A DNA stretch of 64,000 bases, from contig JAJZFQ010000259.1 in the NCBI GenBank assembly GCA_021805275.1, positions 147,901 through 211,900 of the forward strand, written 5' to 3'. The notes under the pieces are model-generated. The model searched no databases. It saw only the letters and a program-made list of their open reading frames with translations, and was not told the DNA's origin. Origin of the DNA: Pseudomonadota bacterium. Its GTDB lineage: Bacteria; Pseudomonadota; Gammaproteobacteria; Steroidobacterales; Steroidobacteraceae. Within the stretch, counting starts at the first letter, position 1; each line of letters begins with the position of its first letter. Both the position numbers and the translations under genes were made by a program. Shown piece by piece: positions 48,410-59,016 of the stretch.

Positions 48410-49861
48410 TCAGATCACGTACAGGTCGAGGTATTCGTTGACCGGCGTGCGCTCGAGGCGGGCCTGGTCAAGCGACAGCGCGGCGATTGCGTGCTGCTGC
48501 TTCTCCGGGAAGCGTCGCGCCAGGTTGCGCCGGAACTTCTCGATCAGCAGCGGAATTCCTTCGGCGCGCCGGCGCTTGTGGCCGATCGGATACTCCACCA
48601 GCACCTCCCTCAGTTCGCGGCCGTCCTTCAGCCGCACGCTCACCGCGTTGGCGATGGAGCGCTTGTGCGGATCGAGATAATCGCGTGTGAACTGCGCATC
48701 CTCCACGCAGCTGATCTTTGCACGCAGCGCATCGATGCGCGGATCGGCCGCAACCCCGTCCTCGTAGTCGGCGGCGGTCAGGCGGCCGAACAGCAGCGCC
48801 ACGGCCATCATGTACTGGATGCAGTGATCGCGGTCGGCGGGGTTGGCGAGCGGGCCGCGCTTGTCGATGATGCGCACGCAGGCTTCGTGCGTACGCACGG
48901 TGATTCGCTCGATCTGCTCGGCGCTGGTGCCGAGTTCGCCGAGCTGCCGATGCAACTGCATGGCCGCCTCGACCGCAGTCTGCGCATGAAACTCGGCGGG
49001 GTAGGAGATCTTGAACAGCACGTTCTCCATCACATACGAGCCGTAGCCGCGCTGGAACTTCAGCGGCTGTCCCTTGAACAGCGCGTCGTAGAATCCCCAG
49101 GTCTTGGCGGTGAGCGCCGTCGGGTAGCCCATCTCCCCGGTGCGTGCCATCAGGGCCAGGCGCACGGCCCGGCTCGTGGCATCGCCGGCGGCCCAGCTCT
49201 TGCGCGAGCCGGCGTTTGGCGCGTGACGATAGGTCCGCAGGCTCTGCCCGTCGATCCAGGCGAGCGACACGGCGTTGATGATCTCCTCGCGGGTGAGGCC
49301 GAGCAGCCGCCCCACCACGGCGGTCGAGGCCACCTTCACCAGCACCACGTGATCGAGCCCGACGCGGTTGAAGCTGTTTTCAAGCGCGATCACGCCCTGG
49401 ATCTCGTGGGCGCGGATCATGGCCGTGAGCACCTCGCGCAGCGTCAACGGCGCGCGCCCCTGCGCAACGGCCTGGCGGGACAGCCAGTCGGCCGTGGCGA
49501 GGATGGCGCCGAGGTTGTCGGACGGGTGGCCCCATTCGGCGGCGAGCCAGGTGTCGTTGAAGTCGAGCCAGCGGATCATGGCGCCGATATTGAATGCCGC
49601 CTGCACCGGATCGAGCTGGAACTGGGTGCCCGGAACCCGCGCGCCGTGCGGTACGTGCGTGCCCGGTACGATCGGGCCGAGCAGTTTGGCGCAGGCCGGG
49701 TATTCGAGCGCCTCGAGGCCGCAGCCGAGCGTGTCAAGCAGGCAATGGTGTGCGGTCTGATAGGCGAGCTCCCCACCCGGGTCGGCGCCGAGCACGTACT
49801 CGGCGATGTCGGTGAGGACTTGGTCGGGGGCGGGTCGCGCGGAATCGCTATGGCTGGACAT
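48410..49861 (-). CDS. prpD: 2-methylcitrate dehydratase
   Basis: This 483-residue MmgE/PrpD-family enzyme removes water from 2-methylcitrate to give 2-methyl-cis-aconitate. Blocks typical of the family: [20 protein letters not shown] (the substrate pocket), [39 protein letters not shown]. The iron-free PrpD, not AcnD/PrpF, is used here, so a PrpF is not needed for this cycle. It starts at 49861, 21 bases after prpC. Confidence 0.94.
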   Translation of the reverse strand: MSSHSDSARPAPDQVLTDIAEYVLGADPGGELAYQTAHHCLLDTLGCGLEALEYPACAKLLGPIVPGTHVPHGARVPGTQFQLDPVQAAFNIGAMIRWLDFNDTWLAAEWGHPSDNLGAILATADWLSRQAVAQGRAPLTLREVLTAMIRAHEIQGVIALENSFNRVGLDHVVLVKVASTAVVGRLLGLTREEIINAVSLAWIDGQSLRTYRHAPNAGSRKSWAAGDATSRAVRLALMARTGEMGYPTALTAKTWGFYDALFKGQPLKFQRGYGSYVMENVLFKISYPAEFHAQTAVEAAMQLHRQLGELGTSAEQIERITVRTHEACVRIIDKRGPLANPADRDHCIQYMMAVALLFGRLTAADYEDGVAADPRIDALRAKISCVEDAQFTRDYLDPHKRSIANAVSVRLKDGRELREVLVEYPIGHKRRRAEGIPLLIEKFRRNLARRFPEKQQHAIAALSLDQARLERTPVNEYLDLYVI

Positions 49862-49882
49862 GATGTGGCTCGGGTCGAGGTG

Positions 49883-51043
49883 TCAGGAACGCTGATCGAG
49901 CGGTACGAAGCGACGCGGCTCGGGGCCGACGTAATGGGCGGCCGGGCGGATGATCTTCCCATCGGCGCGCTGCTCGAGCACGTGCGCAGCCCAACCGGCG
50001 GTGCGCGCGATGACGAACAGTGGCGTGAACATCGCCGTCGGCACCCCCATCAGGTGATAGGAGACCGCGGAGAACCAGTCAAGGTTGGGGAACATGCGTT
50101 TCTCGCGCATCATCACCGTCTCGATCCGGTCGGCCACCGCGTACATCTTCAGGTCACCGGCCTGCTCGGCGAGCTCGCGCGCGAGCGCCTTGATCACCTG
50201 ATGGCGCGGATCGGCCACGGTGTAGACCGGGTGCCCGAACCCGATGATCACCTCCCTGTTGGCGAGGCGTTCGCGGATGTCCGCCTCGGCGCCGGCGGCG
50301 TCCGCGTAGCGCTGCTGGATCTCGCAGGCCACCTCGTTCGCGCCGCCGTGTTTCGGTCCGCGCAGCGCGCCGATGGCCCCGGCGATGCACGAGTACAGGT
50401 CCGAGCCGGTACCGGCGATCACCCGCGCGGTGAAGGTCGAGGCGTTGAACTCGTGCTCGGCATAAAGGATGAGCGAGGTGTGCATCGCCCGCACCCACGC
50501 GGACGGTGGCGGACGGCGGTGCAGCAGGTGCAGGAACTGTCCACCGAGCGAATCGTCGTCCGTCTCGACGTTCAGCCGGTGCCCGCCGTGGCTGGCGTGG
50601 TACCAGTACGTGAGCATCGAGCCGAGCGAGCCGATCAGCCGGTCGGCGATCTCGCGCGCCCCGGCGGCGCCGTGGTCCTCCTTTTCCGGCAGCGCGCACC
50701 CGAGCGCCGATACGCCGGTGCGCAACACGTCCATCGGATGGGCGGCGGCCGGGAGCGTCTCGAGCACCGTGCGCACCGCGGCGGGCAGGCTGCGCAGCGC
50801 GCGCAGCTTGGCCTTGTAGGCCGCGAGCTCCGCGCGGGTCGGCAGGGTGCCGTGGATCAGCAGGTGGGCGATCTCCTCGTACTCGCACGCCGTGGCGATC
50901 TCGAGGATGTCGTAGCCGCGGTAGTGCAGGTCGTTCCCGGTGCGTCCCACGGTGCACAGCGCAGTGTTGCCCGCCGGCACGCCCGAAAGCGCGACGGATT
51001 TCTTCGGCTTCGGCCCCAGGGCCGGCTGTTCATTGGCGTTCAT
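49883..51043 (-). CDS. prpC: 2-methylcitrate synthase
   Basis: This 386-residue citrate synthase-family enzyme joins propionyl-CoA and oxaloacetate. Catalytic segments are [14 protein letters not shown] and [18 protein letters not shown]. The N-terminal text [20 protein letters not shown] is typical of PrpC rather than of energetic citrate synthase. ATG at 51043 opens the prpC-prpD-prpB operon. Propionyl-CoA from branched-chain acids (the E1-E2 complex) and odd-chain fats is the expected substrate. Confidence 0.94.
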   Translation of the reverse strand: MNANEQPALGPKPKKSVALSGVPAGNTALCTVGRTGNDLHYRGYDILEIATACEYEEIAHLLIHGTLPTRAELAAYKAKLRALRSLPAAVRTVLETLPAAAHPMDVLRTGVSALGCALPEKEDHGAAGAREIADRLIGSLGSMLTYWYHASHGGHRLNVETDDDSLGGQFLHLLHRRPPPSAWVRAMHTSLILYAEHEFNASTFTARVIAGTGSDLYSCIAGAIGALRGPKHGGANEVACEIQQRYADAAGAEADIRERLANREVIIGFGHPVYTVADPRHQVIKALARELAEQAGDLKMYAVADRIETVMMREKRMFPNLDWFSAVSYHLMGVPTAMFTPLFVIARTAGWAAHVLEQRADGKIIRPAAHYVGPEPRRFVPLDQRS

Positions 51044-51120
51044 GGCGCCACTTTAGTCGCGTCGGAAACGAGACGAAAATATATTGAAAATGCCGAGTCG
51101 ATATGTAAAAAATATCGTCT
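51044..51120. promoter_or_regulatory. Divergent control region between prpC and the LysR gene
   Basis: These 77 bases are strongly AT-rich in the right half. An inverted repeat cgatat (51099-51104) and atatcg (51112-51117) is separated by 7 bases and contains the LysR-type T-N11-A spacing (51102 to 51114). It ends 3 bases before the LysR start, as expected for an autoregulatory site that also controls prpC. Confidence 0.55.
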
Positions 51121-52029
51121 ATGGAGCTTCGTCATCTGCGCTACTTCCTGGCGGTCGCCGAGGAGCTCAATGTCACCCGTGCGGCGCGCCGCCTGAACAT
51201 CTCCCAGCCACCGCTCACGCAGCAGGTTCGGGCGCTGGAGTCCGAGCTCGGTGTGACGCTGCTTGATCGTTCCGGGTACCGCATCCGCCTGACCGACGCG
51301 GGACGGCTGTTCGCGCTCGAGGCCGGACGCATCCTCGAGGAGGTGCGTCGCGCCCAGCAGATGGCGCGCGCCGCTGCGAGCGGCACCTCCGGACGCGTGC
51401 GCGTCGGGTTCACCGAGTCGGCCTCGTTCAATCCCCGGGTCACCGCCGCGCTGCGCGCCTTCCGCCGCGCCTATCCGGGCGTCGAGGTCTCCTTAGAGGA
51501 GCATCCCTCGACCGAGCTGGCCGCCGCGCTGCGCGAGGGACGGATCGACGTGGGGTTCGTGCGCCCGCCGCTGCGCGAGGGGCGTGGCCTGGTGTTCGAA
51601 CTGCTCGAGCGCGAGCCGCTGGTGGCGGCCGTGCCGCGCGGCCATCGCTTGGCGCGGCGCAAGAGAATCGCCCTCGGTGAGCTCGCGCACGAGACGTTCA
51701 TTCTCTACCCCCGCGCGGTGCGACCGGGACTCACCGACGAGGTGGTCAGCGGCTGCGAGGCGGCGGGATTCACCCCGCGCGTCGGCCAGTACGCCCCGCA
51801 GCTGTCCTCGACCGTCAATCTCGTGGCCGCCTCGATCGGTATCTCGATCGTGCCGGCGAGCATGTGCGCGCTGCAGCCGCGCCTGGTGGTCTATCTGGCG
51901 CTCGAGGGCGAGCCGCTGCAGGCGCTGCTCGGCATCGCCCACCGCGACGAGGAGCGTTCCAGCGCGGTGCGCAACTTCGCCGCCACCGCCCGCGAGCTCG
52001 CCGTGCAGCCGCCACGACGGGCCCGCTAG
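51121..52029 (+). CDS. LysR-type transcriptional regulator beside the prp operon
   Basis: This 302-residue LTTR has an N-terminal winged helix (HLRYFLAVAEELNVTRAARR, about residues 4-60) and a periplasmic-binding-like effector domain. It is probably the regulator of the divergent prpCDB genes, possibly sensing 2-methylcitrate; position is the only evidence. The ALDH gene follows 57 bases after its stop on the same strand and might also be controlled. Most known prp regulators are GntR or sigma-54 types, so the family here is atypical. Confidence 0.85.
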   Translation: MELRHLRYFLAVAEELNVTRAARRLNISQPPLTQQVRALESELGVTLLDRSGYRIRLTDAGRLFALEAGRILEEVRRAQQMARAAASGTSGRVRVGFTESASFNPRVTAALRAFRRAYPGVEVSLEEHPSTELAAALREGRIDVGFVRPPLREGRGLVFELLEREPLVAAVPRGHRLARRKRIALGELAHETFILYPRAVRPGLTDEVVSGCEAAGFTPRVGQYAPQLSSTVNLVAASIGISIVPASMCALQPRLVVYLALEGEPLQALLGIAHRDEERSSAVRNFAATARELAVQPPRRAR

Positions 52030-52086
52030 CCGGGTGCGTGCTGGATTATGATCCGCTCATCCGTACCGCGCCCGCCGGGGATACCG

Positions 52087-53532
52087 ATGCCGCCGACCGC
52101 CATGCCCGCCGAGACCGGGATGCTCGATGCCGAGCTCGCCGGGCGCATCCGCCGGGTGTTCGATGCGCAGCGACCGGTCGCGCTGCGGTGGCGTGAGTCC
52201 ACGGTGGCCGAGCGGCTCGGGCGACTCGAGCGGCTGCGCGCGGCGATCCTCGAGCAGCGGGCGGCCATCATCGAGGCACTTGCCGCAGACCTCAGCCGCC
52301 CGCCGGTCGAAACCGAGCTCGCCGAGCTGCTGCCGCTGCTGTCGGATCTGGCGGATCATCGGCGTCATCTGGCGCGTTGGCTGCGACCGAAGCGGGTGCG
52401 GCCGACCGTCCCGACGCTCGGCACGCGTGCCTGGGTGCAGCGTGAGCCGCGCGGTCGGACCCTGATCCAGGCGCCATGGAATTATCCCGTGGCGCTCACC
52501 CTGGGGCCGCTCATCCCGGCCATCGCGTGCGGCAATACCGCCATCCTGAAGACCTCGGAGTTTGCGCCGCACAGCTCTCAGGTCCTCGGGAGCATCGTGC
52601 GGGCCTCGTTCGACGAAAGCGAGGTGGCGCTGTTCGAGGGCGATGCGGCGGTGGGCCGTGCTCTGCTCGAGCTGCCGTTTGATCACATCTTTTTCACCGG
52701 CTCCCCGGCCGTCGGGGAGATCGTGATGACCGCCGCGGCGCGCCACCTGGCCAGCGTCACCCTCGAGCTCGGCGGCAAGTCGCCGGTGATCATCGATGCG
52801 AGCGCCGACATCGACCGTGCCGTCGATGCCATTGCCTGGGCCAAGTGCCTCAACGCCGGCCAGACCTGCATCGCACCGGATCACCTGTACGTGCACGCAG
52901 ATGTTTATGCCGAGGTGCTCGGGCGCTTCAAGCGGCGCTTGTCGAGCTGGTATGGAGCCGATGCGTCTGCGGCGCCGGATTTCGCCCGGATCGTCAATGA
53001 GCGGCATGCGCGACGACTGGCGGCCCTGCTGGAGGATGCCCGTGTGAGCGGCGCGGCCGTGCTGCACGGCGGGCAAACCGACCCCGAACGGCGATTCGTC
53101 GCCCCGACGCTCCTCGGGGACGTTCCGCAGGGTGCGCGGATCATGCGCGAGGAGATCTTCGGGCCCGTGCTGCCGTTGATTGCCTATCGCAGCGAGGACG
53201 AGGTGCTCGAGCGCATCAACGCCGCGCCGAAACCGCTCGCGCTGTACATCTGGACGCGTCGGCGGGAACTCGCCCGGCGTCTGATCCGCCGCACCAGCGC
53301 CGGCGGCACGTGCATCAACCAGGTCGCGCTGCAGTTTCTGCATCACAACCTGCCGTTCGGCGGCGTCAATCACTCCGGGATCGGCAGCTATCACGGTGAA
53401 TGGGGCATCCGGGCGTTTTCCCACGAGCGGGCGGTCCTCGACGCCAAGCTGCAGCTCTCCGGGGCATTCTTTCCTCCCTACGGAAAGCGTGTGCGACGGA
53501 TGCTCGCGCTGTTGATGAAATGCTCGACCTAG
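52087..53532 (+). CDS. Aldehyde dehydrogenase, class 3-like (coniferyl/fatty aldehyde type)
   Basis: This 481-residue ALDH of the class 3 branch has the catalytic Cys in CLNAGQTCIAPDH, the Glu in LELGGKSPVII, and EEIFGPVLPLI. The C-terminal MKCST end is long and basic (PPYGKRVRRMLALL), as in membrane-associated long-chain or coniferyl aldehyde dehydrogenases. A coniferyl aldehyde substrate would match the lignin genes at 3.8-12.3 kb, but these lie 40 kb away. ATG 52087 has GGGGAT upstream; a longer start at 52048 carries TATGAT, likely a -10 box. Confidence 0.85.
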   Translation: MPPTAMPAETGMLDAELAGRIRRVFDAQRPVALRWRESTVAERLGRLERLRAAILEQRAAIIEALAADLSRPPVETELAELLPLLSDLADHRRHLARWLRPKRVRPTVPTLGTRAWVQREPRGRTLIQAPWNYPVALTLGPLIPAIACGNTAILKTSEFAPHSSQVLGSIVRASFDESEVALFEGDAAVGRALLELPFDHIFFTGSPAVGEIVMTAAARHLASVTLELGGKSPVIIDASADIDRAVDAIAWAKCLNAGQTCIAPDHLYVHADVYAEVLGRFKRRLSSWYGADASAAPDFARIVNERHARRLAALLEDARVSGAAVLHGGQTDPERRFVAPTLLGDVPQGARIMREEIFGPVLPLIAYRSEDEVLERINAAPKPLALYIWTRRRELARRLIRRTSAGGTCINQVALQFLHHNLPFGGVNHSGIGSYHGEWGIRAFSHERAVLDAKLQLSGAFFPPYGKRVRRMLALLMKCST

Positions 53533-53644
53533 CCCGCACCGGGGGCATGCGCCGCATCGCCGGGGGATGGCGGAATGCGTCGCCTGCCCGCTCGTCCTGC
53601 GTTCGATCGTGGCGGTTCGTGCCGGACCGCAAGGAGCCAACACC

Positions 53645-54241
53645 ATGAGCAGCGAGTTGCCCGTGATCTGTCTCGTGCGCCACGGCGAGACGGCCTGGAG
53701 CCTCACCGGGCAGCACACCGGCCGCAGCGATCTGCCGCTGACCGAGCGCGGCGAGCGGGCGGCACGGGCCTTGGTGCCGCGCTTGCGCGAGCCGCAATTC
53801 GCGCTGGTGCTGACCAGTCCGCTGCAACGGGCCGCGCGCACGTGCGAGCTCGCCGGCTTCGCTGCGGTGGCGCAAGTCGATGCCGATCTTTGCGAGTGGA
53901 ACTATGGCGCCTACGAGGGACGGCGCACGGCGCAGATCCGCGCCGAGCGAGCGGACTGGGATCTGTTCCGCGACGGCTGTCCCGGCGGGGAGTCGGCCGA
54001 AGATGTCAGTCGGCGGGCCGATCGGATCATTGCCCGGGCGCGCGCCGCCGGTGGCAACGTGCTGCTGTTCTCGAGCGGACATTTTCTGCGCGTGTTGAGC
54101 GCGCGCTGGTTGGGACTCGCGCCGGACGGCGGCCGCCTGTTGGTGCTCGGCACCGCCAGCGTCAGCGCCCTCGGCTACGAGCACGACGAGCGCGAGCCGG
54201 TCGTGCGGCTCTGGAACGACACGCGTCACCTGAGCGAATGA
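53645..54241 (+). CDS. Histidine phosphatase family protein (phosphoglycerate mutase-like)
   Basis: This 198-residue enzyme has the catalytic LVRHGETAWSLTGQHTGRSD with the phospho-histidine, and the second histidine in LLFSSGHFLRVL. Acid E in CEWNYGAYEGR completes the pocket. The bifunctional clues of true GpmB are not decisive; it may be a phosphosugar phosphatase. AAGGAG lies before the ATG at 53645. Confidence 0.85.
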   Translation: MSSELPVICLVRHGETAWSLTGQHTGRSDLPLTERGERAARALVPRLREPQFALVLTSPLQRAARTCELAGFAAVAQVDADLCEWNYGAYEGRRTAQIRAERADWDLFRDGCPGGESAEDVSRRADRIIARARAAGGNVLLFSSGHFLRVLSARWLGLAPDGGRLLVLGTASVSALGYEHDEREPVVRLWNDTRHLSE

Positions 54242-54458
54242 GAGCGCCGCGGCGGCTGACGCGCGATGCTGCGATGTGCTACTCTCGGCAATCTACGGAG
54301 TAGCGCCGGATGACGCTCGCGCACTGCTGCCGCGACCGCCGGGTCATGCCCGTGCCGTTCCCTGCGGCGATCGTCCCGGTCGAACGAATCGATTCCCGCG
54401 CCGACGTGCCTCGTCCGTTGCCGCGGCGCTCGGTCCGGTTTGCGATGGAGGTTGGATC

Positions 54459-55544
54459 ATGAAGGCGACTCAGCTCCTGCACGAGTTCGGTCAGAGCATC
54501 TGGCTCGACAACATCACCCGCGAGCTGCTCGACAGCGGAACGCTACGACGGTACATCACCGAGCTGTCGGTGACCGGGCTGACCTCGAACCCTACGATCT
54601 TCGATCATGCCTTGAAGAAGAGCGCCGCGTATGACTCGGCGATTCGCGCCGGGCTGAAGCAGGAACGTGCCGGCGAGACGCTGTTTTTCGACCTGGCCCT
54701 CGCAGACATCACGCGCGCCGCGGACGAGTTCCACGCCACGTTCGAACGCACCGACGGCGTCGACGGTTGGGTGTCGCTCGAGGTCTCGCCGCAGCTCGCT
54801 TATGACGCCGCGAGCACGATTGCAGCCGCCAAGGACCTGCATGCCCGGGCCCGACGGGACAATCTGTTCATCAAGATTCCCGGCACCCAGGCGGGACTGC
54901 CGGCCATCGAGGAGACGATCTTCGCGGGCATTCCGGTCAACGTGACGCTGCTGTTCTCGCGTGAGCAGTACTTGGCCGCCGCCGAGGCGTATCTGCGCGG
55001 CATCGAGCGGCGCATTGCCGCGCGACTGAACCCCGCGGTGGGCTCGGTGGCCTCGGTGTTCATCAGCCGCTGGGATGTCGCCGTGGCGGACAAAGTGCCC
55101 GCCGAGCTCGCCAATCGTCTGGGCATCGCGATCGCCGGCCGTACCTACCGCGCCGCGCAGCAGCTGCCCATCTCACCGCGCTGGCAGCGCGCCTACAACT
55201 GCGGCGCCCGCCCGCAACGGCTGTTGTGGGCCAGCACCGGCACGAAGGATCCGAACGCGGACGCGCTGCTGTACGTGAAGTCGCTCGCCGCGCCGTTCAC
55301 CGTCAATACCATGCCCGAGGCGACGCTGCAGGCGCTCGCCCAACAGAATGAACTCGGCGCCGGAATGCTCCCGGACGGCGGGGATTGCGAGACGCTGCTG
55401 GCCCGCTTTGCCGCCGCGGGTATCGACGTCGAGGCGCTCGCGGCCCGACTGCAGGACGAGGGCGCCAAGGCGTTCGTGAAGTCCTGGCAGGAGCTGCTCG
55501 GTGTGATTGCCGCGAAGAGTGCGGCGCTCGGTGCGGCGGCCTGA
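54459..55544 (+). CDS. tal: Transaldolase
   Basis: This 361-residue enzyme transfers dihydroxyacetone units in the non-oxidative pentose phosphate pathway. The Schiff-base lysine is K139 in NLFIKIPGTQAGLPAIEE. SIWLDNITRELLDSGTLRRY and LTSNPTIFDHAL mark the long (TalB-like subfamily 2) type. GGAGG before the ATG at 54459 gives a good start. First gene of a sugar block tal-ppgK-pgi-gnd-zwf; ppgK follows after 3 bases. Confidence 0.95.
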   Translation: MKATQLLHEFGQSIWLDNITRELLDSGTLRRYITELSVTGLTSNPTIFDHALKKSAAYDSAIRAGLKQERAGETLFFDLALADITRAADEFHATFERTDGVDGWVSLEVSPQLAYDAASTIAAAKDLHARARRDNLFIKIPGTQAGLPAIEETIFAGIPVNVTLLFSREQYLAAAEAYLRGIERRIAARLNPAVGSVASVFISRWDVAVADKVPAELANRLGIAIAGRTYRAAQQLPISPRWQRAYNCGARPQRLLWASTGTKDPNADALLYVKSLAAPFTVNTMPEATLQALAQQNELGAGMLPDGGDCETLLARFAAAGIDVEALAARLQDEGAKAFVKSWQELLGVIAAKSAALGAAA

Positions 55545-55547
55545 CCC

Positions 55548-56255
55548 ATGAACGTACTCGTGATCGATGTCGGCGGGACGCACGTGAAGATCCTCGCCAC
55601 GGGGCAGACGGAAAAGCGCGAGTTCGCATCGGGACCGAAGCTCACGCCGCGCCAGATGGTCGCGAAGATCAAGCGCCTGGCGCGGGACTGGCGCTACGAC
55701 GTCGTCGCGATGGGCTACCCAGGGCCGGTGATGCACGATCGGGTGATCGCCGAGCCGCACAATCTCGGCTCCGGCTGGGTCGGGTTCGACTTCAAGGGCG
55801 CCTTCGGCCGGCCGGTCCGCATCGTCAACGACGCGGCCATGCAGGCGCTTGGCAGCTATCGCGGCGGCAAGATGCTGTTTCTCGGGCTCGGCACCGGGCT
55901 GGGCACGGCGCTCATCGTCGACGGCATCGTAGAGCCGATGGAGATTGGGCATCTGCCGTACCTGAAGCGCACCTACGAGGACTACGTCAGTGATGGGGCG
56001 CTCGAGCGCATGGGCAAGAAGAAATGGCGCAAACACGTGACGGACGTCATCGAGCGGCTGACCCATGCACTGGAGCCGGACGAGGTCGTGATCGGCGGCG
56101 GTAACGTCAGGCACCTGAAGGACCTGCCGCCGCGCTGCCGTGCCGGGGACAATGCCAACGCGTTCGCCGGCGGTTTCAGGCTGTGGGACAAGGCCGGTTC
56201 GGCGCCCAGCGGGCGGGCGGCACGTGCACGCGGTTCCAAGGGCGGGCGCGCATGA
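55548..56255 (+). CDS. ppgK: Polyphosphate (ROK family) glucokinase
   Basis: This 235-residue ROK kinase phosphorylates glucose, probably with polyphosphate. [13 protein letters not shown] is the phosphate-1 motif, [14 protein letters not shown] the second, and [19 protein letters not shown] the polyphosphate-glucokinase type region. The C-terminus ends in a strongly basic tail ([15 protein letters not shown]) that could bind polyphosphate. The stop overlaps the pgi start by ATGA. Together with the glucoamylase gene it would channel glycogen-derived glucose. Confidence 0.88.
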   Translation: MNVLVIDVGGTHVKILATGQTEKREFASGPKLTPRQMVAKIKRLARDWRYDVVAMGYPGPVMHDRVIAEPHNLGSGWVGFDFKGAFGRPVRIVNDAAMQALGSYRGGKMLFLGLGTGLGTALIVDGIVEPMEIGHLPYLKRTYEDYVSDGALERMGKKKWRKHVTDVIERLTHALEPDEVVIGGGNVRHLKDLPPRCRAGDNANAFAGGFRLWDKAGSAPSGRAARARGSKGGRA

Positions 56256-57895
56256 GCGCCACGGAGCCGGCGCTGAGTGCGCGTCCGGCCTGGCAGCAGC
56301 TCACCGGACATTACCGCGACGTCGCCGGGCTGCACCTGCGCGAGCTGTTCGCGGGCGACCCGGGGCGCGGAACCCGCCTGACCGCCGAGGGCGCGGGGAT
56401 CTTCCTCGATTACTCGAAGAACCGCCTGACCGACGAGACGCTGCGCCTGCTGGTGCAACTCGCCGAGGAGTGTGCGCTACGCGAGCGCATCGCGGCGATG
56501 TTCAGCGGCCAGAAGATCAACGTGACCGAGGATCGGGCGGTGCTGCACGTGGCGCTGCGCGCGCCCCGCGGTGCGAGCATCCTGGTCGACGGGGTGAACG
56601 TCGTGCCCGAGGTGCACGCGGTGCTCGAGAAGATGGCTGCCTTCGCGACACGCGTGCGCGACGGACAGTGGCGCGGGCACACCGGCAAGCGCATCCGCAA
56701 CGTGATCAACATCGGCATCGGCGGTTCGGATCTCGGACCGGTGATGGCCTACGAGGCGCTGCGCCACTTCAGCGAGCGCTCGATGTGCTTTCGATTCGTC
56801 TCCAACGTCGATGGCGCCGATTTCGTCGAGGCGACGGTTGACCTCGATCCGGCCGAGACGCTGTTCGTCGTCTCCTCAAAGACCTTCACGACGCTCGAGA
56901 CCATGACCAATGCGCACACGGCGCGTGATTGGCTCTTGCAGGGTCTCGGCGGAGCGACGGCAGCGGTGGCCAAGCACTTCGTCGCCGTGTCGACCAACGC
57001 CGAGAAGGTCGCCGCGTTCGGCATCGATACGGCCAATATGTTCGGTTTCTGGGACTGGGTCGGCGGTCGCTACTCGATGGACTCGGCGATCGGGCTGTCG
57101 ACCATGCTCGCGATCGGGCCGGAGCATTTCCGCGCCATGCTCGCAGGCTTCCACCAGATGGATGAGCATTTCCGCAACGCGCCGTTCGAGCGCAACGTGC
57201 CGGCGCTGCTCGGGCTGCTCGGGGTCTGGTACACGGATTTCTTCGGCGCGCAGACCGTGGCCGTGCTGCCCTACGAGCAGTACCTGAAGCGCTTTCCGGC
57301 GTACCTGCAGCAGCTGACGATGGAGAGCAACGGCAAGCACGTGACGCTCGCCGGGGTGCCGGTCGGGGTCGACACCGGGCCGATCTACTGGGGCGAGCCG
57401 GGCACCAATGGCCAGCACTCCTTCTACCAGCTGATTCACCAGGGCACGCGGCTCATCCCCTGCGACTTCATTGCCTTCGCCCACGCGCTCACCCCGCTTG
57501 GTCGGCATCACGACATGCTGCTCGCGAATGTATTCGCGCAGGGCGAGGCGCTCGCCTTCGGTAAGACGCTGCAGCAGGTGCGCGCCGAAGGCACCCCGGA
57601 TTGGTTGGCGCCGCACCGTGTGTTCGAGGGCAACCGCCCGTCGAACACCATTCTCGCCGACCGGCTGACACCGCAGACACTCGGTCGGCTGGTCGCTCTC
57701 TACGAGCACGCGGTGTTCACCCAGGGAGTCATCTGGAACATCAATTCGTTTGATCAGTGGGGCGTGGAGCTCGGCAAGGCGCTGGCGCAGGCCATCATTC
57801 CGGAGCTCGAGAGCCCGGCGGCAACGACGCTGCGGCACGATAGCTCGACGAACAACCTGATCACTCGCTATCGCAAGCTGAGGGGCGCAAGTTAG
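56252..57895 (+). CDS. pgi: Glucose-6-phosphate isomerase
   Basis: This 547-residue enzyme interconverts glucose-6-phosphate and fructose-6-phosphate. Both signatures are visible: [40 protein letters not shown] and [18 protein letters not shown]. The ATG at 56252 overlaps the ppgK stop. A longer open frame from 56183 lies within ppgK and is rejected. Part of tal-ppgK-pgi-gnd-zwf. Confidence 0.96.
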   Translation: MSATEPALSARPAWQQLTGHYRDVAGLHLRELFAGDPGRGTRLTAEGAGIFLDYSKNRLTDETLRLLVQLAEECALRERIAAMFSGQKINVTEDRAVLHVALRAPRGASILVDGVNVVPEVHAVLEKMAAFATRVRDGQWRGHTGKRIRNVINIGIGGSDLGPVMAYEALRHFSERSMCFRFVSNVDGADFVEATVDLDPAETLFVVSSKTFTTLETMTNAHTARDWLLQGLGGATAAVAKHFVAVSTNAEKVAAFGIDTANMFGFWDWVGGRYSMDSAIGLSTMLAIGPEHFRAMLAGFHQMDEHFRNAPFERNVPALLGLLGVWYTDFFGAQTVAVLPYEQYLKRFPAYLQQLTMESNGKHVTLAGVPVGVDTGPIYWGEPGTNGQHSFYQLIHQGTRLIPCDFIAFAHALTPLGRHHDMLLANVFAQGEALAFGKTLQQVRAEGTPDWLAPHRVFEGNRPSNTILADRLTPQTLGRLVALYEHAVFTQGVIWNINSFDQWGVELGKALAQAIIPELESPAATTLRHDSSTNNLITRYRKLRGAS

Positions 57896-57977
57896 GCGCC
57901 CGGATGCGCTGTCGCGAGACCTCGCGCCGCGGCCACGTGGCGTCGTGCGAGCGCTGTAGTCAGAAAAGGAGCGATGC

Positions 57978-58994
57978 ATGCAACTCGGAATGATCGGACT
58001 CGGACGCATGGGGGCGAACATGGTGCGGCGCCTCCTGCGGGGTGGCCACGAGTGCGTGGTGTACGACCGATCGGCCGCCGCGGTCGCCGAGCTGACCGCG
58101 GAGAAGGCCGCCGGAGCGCTCACGCTGGCGCAGTTCGTGCAGCAGCTCCCCGCGCCGCGCGCCATCTGGCTGATGGTTCCGGCTGCCGCCGTCGACGACA
58201 CGCTCGCGGACCTGGTGGGGCTGCTGGGCAAGGGCGACATCGTGATCGATGGCGGCAACTCGTACTACGTCGATGACATTCGTCGTGCGCGGACGCTCGG
58301 CGAGAAGGGCATTCACTATGTGGATGTCGGCACGAGCGGGGGCGTGTGGGGGCTGGAGCGCGGCTACTGCATGATGATCGGCGGTGAGCCGGCGGCAGTG
58401 CAGCGGCTCGATCCGCTCCTCGCGACACTCGCCCCCGGGATCGGTGCCATCCCGCGCACGCCCGGCCGCCAAGGCACCCCGGGTACCGCCGAGCAGGGGT
58501 ATCTGCATTGCGGCCCGAACGGCGCCGGGCACTTCGTCAAGATGATCCACAATGGCATCGAGTACGGCATCATGGCCGCGTATGCCGAAGGGCTCGGCAT
58601 CCTGCGCGCAGCCAACGTCGGCAAGCGTGCAACGGAGGTCGATGCGGAGACGACGCCGTTGCGCGATCCGCAGCACTACCAGTACGACCTGGACTTGCCG
58701 GACATCGCCGAAGTGTGGCGGCGCGGCAGCGTGATCGCCTCGTGGCTGCTCGACCTGACGGCCGGGGCGCTGTGCAGCGACCCGCAGCTCGCCCGATTCG
58801 CCGGCCACGTGTCCGACTCCGGCGAGGGCCGCTGGACCATCAAGGCCGCGATCGACGAGGGCCAGCCGGCACCGGTGCTGACGACCGCGCTCTACGAGCG
58901 GTTCAGCTCGCGCGGCGAGGCGGACTTCCAGGCGAAGATCCTCTCGGCAATGCGCTACGGCTTCGGCGGCCATCTCGAGAAGCCGGAAAAATGA
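57978..58994 (+). CDS. gnd: 6-phosphogluconate dehydrogenase, decarboxylating (short type)
   Basis: This 338-residue enzyme oxidises 6-phosphogluconate to ribulose-5-phosphate, releasing CO2. [16 protein letters not shown] opens the Rossmann fold, [18 protein letters not shown] is the substrate loop, and catalytic lysine is in [16 protein letters not shown]. The short length (about 330, as in Gluconacetobacter/YqeC type) contrasts with the 470-residue enteric form and usually prefers NAD+. It lies 82 bases after pgi and 22 before zwf. Confidence 0.94.
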   Translation: MQLGMIGLGRMGANMVRRLLRGGHECVVYDRSAAAVAELTAEKAAGALTLAQFVQQLPAPRAIWLMVPAAAVDDTLADLVGLLGKGDIVIDGGNSYYVDDIRRARTLGEKGIHYVDVGTSGGVWGLERGYCMMIGGEPAAVQRLDPLLATLAPGIGAIPRTPGRQGTPGTAEQGYLHCGPNGAGHFVKMIHNGIEYGIMAAYAEGLGILRAANVGKRATEVDAETTPLRDPQHYQYDLDLPDIAEVWRRGSVIASWLLDLTAGALCSDPQLARFAGHVSDSGEGRWTIKAAIDEGQPAPVLTTALYERFSSRGEADFQAKILSAMRYGFGGHLEKPEK

Positions 58995-59016
58995 ATTACG
59001 GCCGCAGGAGTTTCCC

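Noticed and set aside
48389..51196. 935-codon plus-strand frame opposite prpD and prpC
   Set aside because: Shadow of two well-conserved genes. No family motif.
52057..53841. 594-codon minus-strand frame opposite the class 3 ALDH
   Set aside because: The plus strand has ALDH catalytic motifs. The minus text is shadow.
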